Assembly: GCF_000424665.1 (NCBI RefSeq)
Contig: NZ_KE384222.1
Location: 297,022 to 361,021, forward strand
Direction of reading: 5' to 3'
Length of the DNA stretch: 64,000 nt
Source of the DNA: Salinimicrobium terrae DSM 17865
GTDB lineage: Bacteria; Bacteroidota; Bacteroidia; Flavobacteriales; Flavobacteriaceae
The notes beneath the pieces were generated by a model, which was given only the letters and a program-made list of their open reading frames with translations, was not told the origin of the DNA and did no database searches. The position numbers and the translations under genes are program-made. Below are positions 1-8,171 of this stretch, in pieces; the first letter of the stretch is position 1, and each line of letters opens with the position of its first letter.

Positions 1-77
1 CATTCCAAAACGGGAAATTTAATGTAATTCTGGTATAGAAATTGATTATCTAAATTTATTTAAAATTAAATATTGTT

Positions 78-284
78 ATGGGGAGACCTTCTACAAAACC
101 AAAAGACCTGAGAGATGGTTATTATATTGAAGTCAAGAATAAAAACCAAAAATCGGGTATTAAAATCCGGAGAGATACTAAAACTCAACTTTTAATGGCT
201 ATTGAGGAATACAAAGAGAATAAGGAAGTTGTTGTTCTTGGTAAACAGGAAAATGGAAAAATGACTGATATTCCAAAGCTTTAA
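78..284 (+). CDS. small uncharacterised protein (68 aa)
   Basis: I do not recognise this family. The 68 residues are lysine-rich and polar with no signal peptide or membrane segment. The N-terminus MGRPSTKPKDLRDGYYIE resembles the small basic proteins often found next to mobile or accessory genes in Bacteroidota, but no motif fixes a role. The ATG at 78 follows an AT-rich stretch with no Shine-Dalgarno site, normal for this phylum. It stands alone, followed by over 500 bp without another convincing gene. Cytoplasmic location and a nucleic-acid-binding function are possible from charge only. Confidence 0.6.
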   Translation: MGRPSTKPKDLRDGYYIEVKNKNQKSGIKIRRDTKTQLLMAIEEYKENKEVVVLGKQENGKMTDIPKL

Positions 285-485
285 TGGAATATTAGGTTTA
301 TCACTTAATAAAAGAGAATAAGTGAAATTTAGGAGCTTGTATTGTTCCTGCAGATGATGGTTTAAAGAACTCATCATGATTGTGGTGGGGGGTGAACAAG
401 TGCAGGCAGCAGTAAAAATTAGAAATTTAATCCATAGAGGTAATTGTTTGCCACTGAAGATTATTGTTGCCTAAAAATAAAAAAT

Positions 486-514
486 CCCGTAAACACTTGT
501 TTATGGGTTTTTTT
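486..514 (+). terminator. intrinsic terminator
   Basis: Nine-base-pair stem CCCGTAAAC / GTTTATGGG (one G-U pair) with loop ACTT, followed at once by a run of seven T. Confidence 0.7.
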
Positions 515-620
515 GTTTACACCGGTAGCAAAATAGTGGATTTGGAAGGGGGCTGCATCTTACCTGCATATCTCCCATCCTGCAAAATTCAGCTGTTCAT
601 TAGACCAGGCTTCTAAAACA

Positions 621-659
621 AAAAACCTGCTGAGGCAAAAAGAACTGGCAGGTTTTTTT
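621..659 (+). terminator. intrinsic terminator
   Basis: Ten-base-pair stem AAAAACCTGC / GCAGGTTTTT with a 17-nt loop, ending in a T run. No gene is apparent in the 100 bp upstream. Confidence 0.65.
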
Positions 660-823
660 GTTTAATACGGCACATAAATATTTTGTTCCTTTTAAAATAG
701 TCTGGAAGCAGTAGAGATTTAATTCAATTTTAACTGGGATTGCACCAAATATTGCTGTTCAATTTTCTATTTTAAGGATGTACTCTACAGGAGGACAATA
801 GTAATTAACATTAAACAAGAACT

Positions 824-1774
824 ATGAAGAAGGAAATGAAAGCAGCGAAATATGAAGAGTTTGGAGGACCCGAAAAAGTAAAGGTGGGGAAAATGAAAAT
901 TCCGGAGCTCAAGGAAGGGGAAGTTCTGGTAAGAATAAAATCGGCAGGAGTAAATCCGGTTGATGGAGTAGTGCTGAACGGTACGTACAAAGATATGATG
1001 CCGCACAAACTGCCCGTAATTCCGGGTTGGGACATGTCGGGAGTAATAGAGGAGAGAGGTCATGCGGCAAGACGATTTGAAGTAGGAGATGAAGTATATG
1101 CCTATGCACGAAGACCTGAAGTTAAATGGGGGACATTTGCAGAATATGTTGTGCTTCCGGAAAGCTGTTTGGCCAGTAAACCAGGCAGTATTTCATTTGA
1201 GGAGGCAGCAGCAATACCCCTGGCAGGACTCACAGCTTATCAGGCTCTATATGAAGCCGGGGGTCTTAAAGAAGGTCAGACAGTGCTTATCCTCGGAGCT
1301 TCTGGCGGAGTAGGAAGTTATGCCATTCAATTGGCAAAAGCCAGGAACGCAAAAGTTATAGGCGTGGCCAGTGAAAAAAACCATGAATATATGAAATCAC
1401 TGGGAGCAGATCACACTATAGATTACCACGACCGGGATGTTGGAGAGGCAACAAAAGAAAAATATTCTGACGGGGTTGATCTTATCTTTGACTGTACCAG
1501 TGGTAAAACCATGAAACAAAGCTTGAAGGCTCTTAAAGCAGGCGGAAAAATGGTCTCGATTCTTACTCAAAAAGGAGATATTGAGCAGGATATTAATTTT
1601 GAATTTGTTTTTGTAGAGCCCAATCCGACTCAGTTGGACCACATTTCTAAACTTGTCAAAGATGATCAATTAAAAGTAAACATTAGTAAAAAATATCATT
1701 TGGATGAAATTGGCGAAGCATTAAAGCAAATCAAGACACTGCATACAACAGGAAAAATTGTTTTGGTGATGTAA
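824..1774 (+). CDS. zinc-independent MDR-family NAD(P)-dependent alcohol dehydrogenase / quinone oxidoreductase
   Basis: Medium-chain dehydrogenase/reductase of the quinone-oxidoreductase branch, expected to use NADPH to reduce a quinone, enone or similar small electrophile in the cytoplasm. The GroES-like N-terminal domain spans about residues 1-125, with the family signature AGVNPVDG at 41-48. The Rossmann nucleotide motif GASGGVG is at 158-164. The zinc-ligand Cys/His pattern of true alcohol dehydrogenases is absent. Length (316 aa) is normal for the family. A second ATG at codon 5 (MKAAKYEEFGG) fits the family N-terminus equally well, so the start is uncertain by four codons. It is followed 91 bp later by a flavoenzyme on the same strand. 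The true substrate cannot be read from sequence. Confidence 0.88.
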   Translation: MKKEMKAAKYEEFGGPEKVKVGKMKIPELKEGEVLVRIKSAGVNPVDGVVLNGTYKDMMPHKLPVIPGWDMSGVIEERGHAARRFEVGDEVYAYARRPEVKWGTFAEYVVLPESCLASKPGSISFEEAAAIPLAGLTAYQALYEAGGLKEGQTVLILGASGGVGSYAIQLAKARNAKVIGVASEKNHEYMKSLGADHTIDYHDRDVGEATKEKYSDGVDLIFDCTSGKTMKQSLKALKAGGKMVSILTQKGDIEQDINFEFVFVEPNPTQLDHISKLVKDDQLKVNISKKYHLDEIGEALKQIKTLHTTGKIVLVM

Positions 1775-1865
1775 GAGGAAGTCACGAACTATTCAAGTCT
1801 TCGGATTCATGCCGCAAAAAGCCCGGGGCACTATATCGCATTTTTACTCGTTATAAAACTTAATC

Positions 1866-3245
1866 ATGGCCATAGAAGAAATAATAAAAAAATTTTCAGA
1901 GGTTTTCGAAGGAGAGATGATATTTCCTGAAAATGACCGATACGATAAGGCTCGCAAATTGTGGAATGGCCTATATAACAAATATCCGGCAGCTATCGCC
2001 CGCTGCGGAAAACCTTCAGATGTGGTTGCCGCGGTGAATTTTGTCAGGGAAAACGATTTGACATTCTCCGTGAGGGGAGGAGGGCATGATTATGCGGGTA
2101 ATTCAGTTTGTGATGATGGCCTAGTAATAGATCTTTCTTCTATGAATAAAGTAGAAGTGGACCCAAACATCAAAAAGGCCATTGTCCAGGGAGGTGCTAC
2201 AGTAGGGGAATTTGATGCTGCAGCTCAAAAGCATGGATTGGCTACCACCACAGGGACTGTGTCTACCATAGGGATTGGTGGGCTTGCCCTGGGAGGCGGT
2301 TCAGGTTATTTATCCCGCAGGTTCGGAATGACACTGGATAATGTGGTTTCAGTGGAAATCGTAACCGCAGATGGCCGGCATATTTTGGCAAGCGCAGAGG
2401 AGAATTCAGATCTTTTTTGGGCGGTTCGTGGCGGGGGCGGAAATTTCGGAATAGTGACGTCCTTCAAGTTCCGGCTGCACAAAGTAGGTCGGAAAGTACT
2501 ATCCTTTCAGGCTTATTTCCCCTATGAGCAGAGCCGGGAAGTGCTTGAGTTTTATCGGGACTTTATGGCAAAAGCTTCAGATGAACTGCAATGCTATGCT
2601 TTTTTTCTTAATGTACCCGCTGTGGAGCCTTTTCCGAAGGAATATCACGGGAAAACCACCTGCGCCTTTATCGCATGTCATACAGGAGACCCGGAAAAAG
2701 GAAAGGAAGAGCTTCAACCTTTGCATAATTTTGGCGATCCATTTCTTAAATTTATTCAGCCTATGGAGTATACCGCACTTCAAAAATCCTTTGATGCGGG
2801 AGTGCCAAAAGGGTTAAGATGGTTCACGAAAGCTCATTATCTTTCTGAAATCAGTGATACAGCGATCGATATTTTGGAAGAATATACTCAGCAGTTACCG
2901 GGTGCTTTTACCATGACGTATCTGGAACCAATGGGTGGGATGGTGAAAAGGATAAAGTCTTCCGCCACCGCCTTTCCACATAGAGATAAGGCTTATTCTT
3001 TGCATATTTTACCCGGTTGGGGTGAAGCAGAAAAGGATAAAGAAAACATAGACTGGGCGGAAGAGTTTCATAGAACCCTGCAAAAAGAAACTGTGGGCGG
3101 CGTTTATGTAAACCTAATGAGTCATGATGAAGAAGAGAGGGTGACAGCTGCATACGTGCAAAATTATGACCGACTGGTTGAGATCAAAAAGAAATGGGAT
3201 CCTGATAATTTGTTTAGGAGCAACCATAATATAGATCCGGGATAA
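1866..3245 (+). CDS. FAD-binding oxidoreductase, berberine-bridge-enzyme type
   Basis: FAD-linked oxidase of the PCMH/BBE family. The FAD-binding half (about residues 35-205) shows RGGGHDYAG with His74 at the position that covalently binds the FAD 8-alpha-methyl group, and GGLALGGGSGYLSRRFG at 138-154. The second covalent anchor found in many BBE-like enzymes is a Cys in the GxCxxxGxGG motif; here that position is Ser133 (GTVSTIGIGG), so single histidyl attachment, as in 6-hydroxynicotine oxidases, is predicted. The C-terminal BBE motif (NYDRLVEIKKKWDPDNLFR) is intact. There is no signal peptide, so it is cytoplasmic. Substrate unknown; such enzymes oxidise sugars, alkaloids or phenolics. Stop codon is only 20 bp from that of the convergent regulator gene. 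Confidence 0.9.
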   Translation: MAIEEIIKKFSEVFEGEMIFPENDRYDKARKLWNGLYNKYPAAIARCGKPSDVVAAVNFVRENDLTFSVRGGGHDYAGNSVCDDGLVIDLSSMNKVEVDPNIKKAIVQGGATVGEFDAAAQKHGLATTTGTVSTIGIGGLALGGGSGYLSRRFGMTLDNVVSVEIVTADGRHILASAEENSDLFWAVRGGGGNFGIVTSFKFRLHKVGRKVLSFQAYFPYEQSREVLEFYRDFMAKASDELQCYAFFLNVPAVEPFPKEYHGKTTCAFIACHTGDPEKGKEELQPLHNFGDPFLKFIQPMEYTALQKSFDAGVPKGLRWFTKAHYLSEISDTAIDILEEYTQQLPGAFTMTYLEPMGGMVKRIKSSATAFPHRDKAYSLHILPGWGEAEKDKENIDWAEEFHRTLQKETVGGVYVNLMSHDEEERVTAAYVQNYDRLVEIKKKWDPDNLFRSNHNIDPG

Positions 3246-3265
3246 CAACTGACTTCTGAGTTAGA

Positions 3266-6200
3266 TCAAATCAAAAGCTTTCCGTCAGCCGGTAGTCCCC
3301 ATGCCTCGTTAATTTTTACAATAAGTTTCTCGTATCGCCTATCTTTTCTAAGGGCAGAGAGAGCTTCAGGAAAAAAATACCGGATGGTTTCAGTAGAAAA
3401 GGATGACCAGTCCTGTAGGCGTTTAAAAGTATTAAAGGCCTCATCTATATCTCCATATAGAGTCTGAAGCATGGCAAGGGGAAAAGGATCTATTCTCCCG
3501 TAGATGTCGTTCTTTAATTCCAGTCCCCAATTTTTGTCACCTAAATTGTAATAGGAGAATGCAAGTGCAGTATTGACGTCGGACCGATTAGGGGTTCCCC
3601 GAAAAGGAATGATGGACAGGGTCTTTTCAAAAGCGGCGACTGCTTCTTCGAAATTGCCTGTATGGTAGAGAACAAGACCTTCCATATAATGGGCAAGGCC
3701 GTATTCAGGATTTATCTCACGGGCTCTCCTTGCCTCGTTCAAAGCTTCCTCCAGTAGTTCGTTTGCCAGGTAAATATCTGAAAGAAAGACCCGGAAAGCC
3801 GGTGACAAAGGATTTAGTCTAACAGCCTGTTTGGCAGGTTCCATTGCTTTTTCCGGTCTGCCAAGGACAAGATTGACCCAGCCTAGCCAGATCAGTGCTT
3901 CTGCATATCCCGGAGAAAGATCCACAGCAAGCTCCAGTTCCTGAAGGGCAGCAGGACCCTGCTGATCAATGGAATAAAAAATGCCAAGAGAAGTATGGGC
4001 TTCACTAAGATATTTGTTCAATTCTACTGCCCGGGTGGCTGCTTCAAAAGGATCGGGGCTGTGCCTGGGTATTGGAAAACCGTAATATTGAAGAAGGGAG
4101 ATTGCATCAGCCAGTCCGGACCAGGCAAGGGCGTAATCGGGATCCAGTTCTATGGAACCCTGGAAGCAATCCAGCCCGTGGTAAATTCCGGCTTCCGTTC
4201 GCCGGTCCAGGCAACTGCGGCCCTGGGTGTAGAGGCGATAGGCGTCGAGGTTGGTGGTGGATGTCCGGGTCACCCGTTGTTTCTCTGTACCGGACAAATG
4301 CACCTTTAGAACCTCAAGCAGATCCTTTGTAACCTCCTTTTCAATTAGAAAGATATTTTCAGCTGATAATTTTTGGCGGTAACTTTTTTTCCAGATCCTG
4401 GAACCGGTCTCAATCCTGGTAAGATATAAGTTTAAGTTTATGTTTTCACTGGTCTGCTTTACTTCACCTTCCAGTAACCACGATACCTGTAGTTCTTTTC
4501 CTATCTTTACGGGTTCTTTTCCTGTTCTATCGAAATGGCATACAGACGTACGCGATATGACCGGCAGGTCCTTTATTCGGGAAAGAGAAGCTAAAATATC
4601 TCCGTGGATCCCATCCGTAAACCGGGGCTCCGGGGAGTCAAGGTCTTTAAAGGGAAGTATTGCTAGTGCATTATAAGATCCACTTTCTGTTTCTGTTTGC
4701 CACTTTCCGGATTTCAGACCGCTTTCAGAAGTACTTTTCTTTTTTATTTTCGACAGTTCCTTATGATCTGTCAGTCCCCAGTTACTGTTTACTGTTTGTA
4801 GTATTTGTTGAAAACGAGTATTCTCGCGAACAGGATCCAGAAGTTCAGGGTAGAGGTGGTAGATAGACAGCATTTCCCAATAGTTCCAGCGTTCAATTTT
4901 TTCGAATTTTTCAAGAGCCAGGTTCGGGTCCCCCTGGGCCGCATGTATAAGTCCAAGTGCAAACTGATCTTTTTTAATTCCTTCTGAAAGCCTGTCAGCC
5001 TCATGATGATCCCCGGATTTGATGCAGCTCAAAATTCTGGTTGCGAGAGGTCCGTTGCCGGTCCATGGTACCAGCAGGTCTTTCAGGACCTTATCGGCTT
5101 CCCGGTACATGCCCAGGTGATAAAGAGCCAGCCCTTCCTGGAATTGAGCGGAGGTAAAGTCCGGTTGGATCTGCAATAAACGTTCGGCTTCATGAACAGA
5201 TCTAGTATACTCTCCATTTATAAGCCATGACAGGGATAGATTGCTGATGGCCTCCTGGGACAGCGGATTTAGTTTCACGGCTTTCAATGCATTTTTGAGA
5301 GCTTCATCAGGGTGTCCTGTCAATGAAAAGATCCAACTTAACCAGGCATGAGCCTCGGCATGACCCGGTCTTAATTCTACAGCTTTGTTCAGGTTATAAA
5401 CAGCAGATTTTGCATCTCTTATAGTAGTATAGTATAGTCCGAGGGAAGCATAGGCTTCAGACATTTCCGGATCCAGTTCCAGAGCCCGTTGAGCGGCTTG
5501 TTTGGCTTCTGAAAGTATATTTTGGCCATCTTTCTCATGCCCATAATCATGACGAAGGTTAAGAGCATCTGCCAGTCCCATCCAGGCCTGGGCATAATTT
5601 GGATCATGAGAGATAGCTTGCCTGAAATAATTTTCAGCCATTCTCATTGCTTTCTCGGTACGCTGGTCCAGGTTCCATCGCCCATAGGCGTGAAGCCGAA
5701 AAGCTTCGAGATCTTCAGTAGGAACCTGTCTTATGGCAGAACGCTCCTTACCTGAAAGTCGCATTTTTAATGCTTCAGTGATCTTTTGAGTGATCTCGGC
5801 CTGTATATCGAACAGTTCGCCGGCAGTTAATTTCCGTTGATAGATCTCTGCCCAAACCTGCCGGTCTTCTGGAGCATTCACCAGCCGGACACTTACTTTT
5901 ACCTGTTGGGCTATTTCCTGTACATCCCCGGTGAGGATCCAACCCACCTGTAATTCCCGTGCGATCTCCGGAAGCACTTTTTTGGTGCTTCTGAAGCTCC
6001 GTACGGAGGTTTTTGAGATCACAAAAAGATCGGAAACCTGCGAGAGCCTGGTGAGTATATCCCCATGAATGGCATCTGTAAAAGCTGAAGCTTTTTCGGA
6101 ACCAAGAGTTTCGAACGGCAGTACAGCAATGGAGAAAGACAACTCCTTCCCGGCAGCTTCTTTTTTACCGGCAGTTTTTGCCACAGGTTTTCTTCGGGTA

Positions 6201-6913
6201 CGGATTTTTTCTGCCAGTGCTTTTAACTCCTTACCGGGCTCTTCCTCAAATTCTTTTTTTATCAGTCCTGTGTAGGTCTTATAGGTTTTCAGGGCAGCAG
6301 CCGGTTCTCCGGCATCATCCAGAAGGCTGATGACCCGCAACTGAATATCTTCAGAGAAAGGATTTAAGTTGGCAGCCATTTGGGCCCAGGATTTTAGACT
6401 TTGATCTTCTCCTTCGACACCGGCTTTCCCGGCAAGATCCAGACTGGAATCTGTCGCAATGCTATGGAACCTGTTTCTTTCCTGCTCCAGCCAGTGATCG
6501 AATTCAGGAGAGATATCGCTCACGTGAAAACCTTTTAAAAGATCGCTGCGGTAAAATTTAAGGGCATCTTCAGGCTTTTTTTCCTCGATTGCCTGCTCAA
6601 AAGCCAGGGCATCGCTCCAAAATGTTTCTGCATTAATGGTGAGCTCCTCGGCTCCCCTGTTCTCAATAGCTTTCTTTCCCAGGGTTTTGCGAATGTGATA
6701 AAGCATATTGCTAAGGGAGTTTCTTGCACTTTTTTGATCCTGATCGGGCCAGAACAGGGGGAGAAGACTATCCCTGCGATGAAAGCCCCTGGGCCTGCTA
6801 AGCAATAAATAAGTGAGCAAAGCCAGACGCTTGGGACCTGCCAGAAAAGAATGCTCCAGTTCCCCCTTTGAATTCCTTATTTCTGCCGGTCCTAAGATAA
6901 ATAACTGTGTCAT
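3266..6913 (-). CDS. BTAD-type regulator with duplicated TolB-like plus TPR module
   Basis: Large (1215 aa) cytoplasmic regulator. Residues 1-95 form an OmpR/SARP-type winged helix, followed by a bacterial transcriptional activator domain (about 95-240, helical TPR-like, with LNPFSEDIQLRVISLL). Then comes a TolB-N/FlgO-like domain (260-395, starting IAVLPFETL) of the kind fused to CadC-type regulators and adenylate cyclases, and a TPR array (405-710). The whole unit is then repeated: IAVLPF-like domain at 747-885 (LAILPFKDL) and TPRs to the C-terminus, both halves ending in a similar NxxWGL element. No membrane segment is seen. It is divergent from two cupredoxin-like lipoproteins across a 148-bp gap containing a palindrome, so it probably controls them; this is inference. 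BTAD proteins are best known from actinobacteria. Confidence 0.85.
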   Translation of the reverse strand: MTQLFILGPAEIRNSKGELEHSFLAGPKRLALLTYLLLSRPRGFHRRDSLLPLFWPDQDQKSARNSLSNMLYHIRKTLGKKAIENRGAEELTINAETFWSDALAFEQAIEEKKPEDALKFYRSDLLKGFHVSDISPEFDHWLEQERNRFHSIATDSSLDLAGKAGVEGEDQSLKSWAQMAANLNPFSEDIQLRVISLLDDAGEPAAALKTYKTYTGLIKKEFEEEPGKELKALAEKIRTRRKPVAKTAGKKEAAGKELSFSIAVLPFETLGSEKASAFTDAIHGDILTRLSQVSDLFVISKTSVRSFRSTKKVLPEIARELQVGWILTGDVQEIAQQVKVSVRLVNAPEDRQVWAEIYQRKLTAGELFDIQAEITQKITEALKMRLSGKERSAIRQVPTEDLEAFRLHAYGRWNLDQRTEKAMRMAENYFRQAISHDPNYAQAWMGLADALNLRHDYGHEKDGQNILSEAKQAAQRALELDPEMSEAYASLGLYYTTIRDAKSAVYNLNKAVELRPGHAEAHAWLSWIFSLTGHPDEALKNALKAVKLNPLSQEAISNLSLSWLINGEYTRSVHEAERLLQIQPDFTSAQFQEGLALYHLGMYREADKVLKDLLVPWTGNGPLATRILSCIKSGDHHEADRLSEGIKKDQFALGLIHAAQGDPNLALEKFEKIERWNYWEMLSIYHLYPELLDPVRENTRFQQILQTVNSNWGLTDHKELSKIKKKSTSESGLKSGKWQTETESGSYNALAILPFKDLDSPEPRFTDGIHGDILASLSRIKDLPVISRTSVCHFDRTGKEPVKIGKELQVSWLLEGEVKQTSENINLNLYLTRIETGSRIWKKSYRQKLSAENIFLIEKEVTKDLLEVLKVHLSGTEKQRVTRTSTTNLDAYRLYTQGRSCLDRRTEAGIYHGLDCFQGSIELDPDYALAWSGLADAISLLQYYGFPIPRHSPDPFEAATRAVELNKYLSEAHTSLGIFYSIDQQGPAALQELELAVDLSPGYAEALIWLGWVNLVLGRPEKAMEPAKQAVRLNPLSPAFRVFLSDIYLANELLEEALNEARRAREINPEYGLAHYMEGLVLYHTGNFEEAVAAFEKTLSIIPFRGTPNRSDVNTALAFSYYNLGDKNWGLELKNDIYGRIDPFPLAMLQTLYGDIDEAFNTFKRLQDWSSFSTETIRYFFPEALSALRKDRRYEKLIVKINEAWGLPADGKLLI

Positions 6914-6932
6914 GGTCTTTAATAATCCATCC

Positions 6933-6950
6933 CTTAGATTCTAATCTAAG
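6933..6950. promoter_or_regulatory. 18-bp palindrome in divergent promoter region, candidate operator
   Basis: CTTAGATT-CT-AATCTAAG, perfect 8-bp arms, 20 bp upstream of the regulator start and 112 bp upstream of the lipoprotein start. It has no T run on either side that would make it a terminator. Its location suggests a binding site for the adjacent BTAD regulator. Confidence 0.4.
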
Positions 6951-7061
6951 ACATAAAACGGAACCAGCAAAGAAACCGCGGTAGATTTACTAAAAATTAG
7001 ATAATCAGCATAGTAACATAACCTCAAAAGAAGAAAAGAATATCAACCTAAAGCTAAAGAT

Positions 7062-8084
7062 ATGAGAATTCAAAAAAGCAAATTCCGAATCCTGATCTTC
7101 CTGTGGATCCCATTACTGCTTATCGGATCCCTAATTTCCTGTAAGAACGGAGAAAAGTCTGAACTGTCCCACCAAATGAATATGGAGGAAAAAGTAGTCG
7201 TGGAGAAGGTGACATTACCGGCCTTTGGAAATCTGGTTGAAGTAAAAACAACAGGCATGAATTTTATCCTTCCCGATGAGATTCCCTCCGGCTGGACAAC
7301 CTTCCGGTACAGTAATGAATCTCCGCTCACTCATTTCATGCTCATCGATAAATTACCCGTTTATAAAGGGAAGCAGATCACCTATGCCGATTTTGAAAAT
7401 ATTCCACCGGTATTCAGGGATGCGATGGATTTAATAAACACCGGAAAAAACGATGAAGGTTTTGCAGAATTTAGGAGACTTCCAGAATGGTTCGCTCAAA
7501 TTATCTTTTCCGGTGGAGTAGGTCTTGTTTCCCCGGGTGAAACTGCTCAAACTACTGTCTATGTGCAACCGGGTACCTACGTGATCGAATGCTATGTAAA
7601 AACAGGCGGGATATTTCATCCCATGACAAAACAGCTTGATGTGAGGCAAGATCTTTTAAATGAAACTCCACCTGTCCCTACACTGAACATGGCGATTTCC
7701 AAAGAAGGAGGAATTGAAATGCATGAGACGCCAACCGCCGGTCTCCATACCATAGCCGTGCAATATAAAGACCAGGGTCCGCATGAACATTTTTTAGGAC
7801 ATGATGTACATCTGGCGAGGCTGGAAAAGGACACAAACCTGGACGAACTGAATTCCTGGATGACCTGGACCACTCCTGAGGGGCTGAATACTCCTGCTCC
7901 GGTAACATTTCTGGGTGGAGCCCAGGAGATGCCGGAGGGAAATACTGCATATATAACCGTCAATTTAAAATCAGGGAGTTATGCCTGGGTCGCGGAGGTG
8001 CCGAATCCTGCTTCAAAAAATATGCTCAAAACCTTTACTGTGTCCCGGGATGAAACCGTGAGAATAGGTGGAGGGAAAGATTAA
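7062..8084 (+). CDS. lipoprotein with two cupredoxin-like domains (paralogue A)
   Basis: Exported lipoprotein: hydrophobic signal at 9-24 and lipobox LISC with Cys27. Residues 55-195 look like a cupredoxin fold: β-strand motif IPSGWTTFRYSNES, His91 (THFMLIDKL), then Cys177, His186 and Met188 within ECYVKTGGIFHPM. His/Cys/His/Met in this order and spacing is the type 1 copper pattern. A second, related half (about 205-335) ends SGSYAWVAEVPNPASKNM and lacks the Cys/His, so it probably binds no copper. The family resembles plastocyanin/azurin-like lipoproteins of Bacteroidota and Gemmatimonadota; no precise function is known to me. It is followed by its paralogue and sits opposite the BTAD regulator. 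An electron-transfer or copper-holding role at the envelope is inference. Confidence 0.75.
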   Translation: MRIQKSKFRILIFLWIPLLLIGSLISCKNGEKSELSHQMNMEEKVVVEKVTLPAFGNLVEVKTTGMNFILPDEIPSGWTTFRYSNESPLTHFMLIDKLPVYKGKQITYADFENIPPVFRDAMDLINTGKNDEGFAEFRRLPEWFAQIIFSGGVGLVSPGETAQTTVYVQPGTYVIECYVKTGGIFHPMTKQLDVRQDLLNETPPVPTLNMAISKEGGIEMHETPTAGLHTIAVQYKDQGPHEHFLGHDVHLARLEKDTNLDELNSWMTWTTPEGLNTPAPVTFLGGAQEMPEGNTAYITVNLKSGSYAWVAEVPNPASKNMLKTFTVSRDETVRIGGGKD

Positions 8085-8171
8085 CACCAAGGTATGCTGT
8101 TAAAGGATGTTCCAAAGGCAGCTGAATTCCAAAATTTAAAAATCATTTTATTAATTAAAATTATAATTATT

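Larger units (their letters stand above)
285..823. other. 539-bp stretch without a convincing gene, two terminator-like hairpins
   Basis: No reading frame of convincing length lies here. A 32-codon frame at 376-474 (plus strand) is the only candidate and shows no recognisable motif. Two Rho-independent terminator shapes (486-514 and 621-659) lie about 115 bp apart with no gene between them, which could mean a short non-coding transcript or decayed genes. Confidence 0.5.

Noticed and set aside
376..474. 32-codon frame (MIVVGGEQVQAAVKIRNLI...)
   Set aside because: Too short, no family, no coupling to a neighbour; left as an open possibility.
3995..6275. Plus-strand frames within the BTAD regulator gene
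   Set aside because: Shadow frames of the minus-strand gene with no start context or family resemblance.
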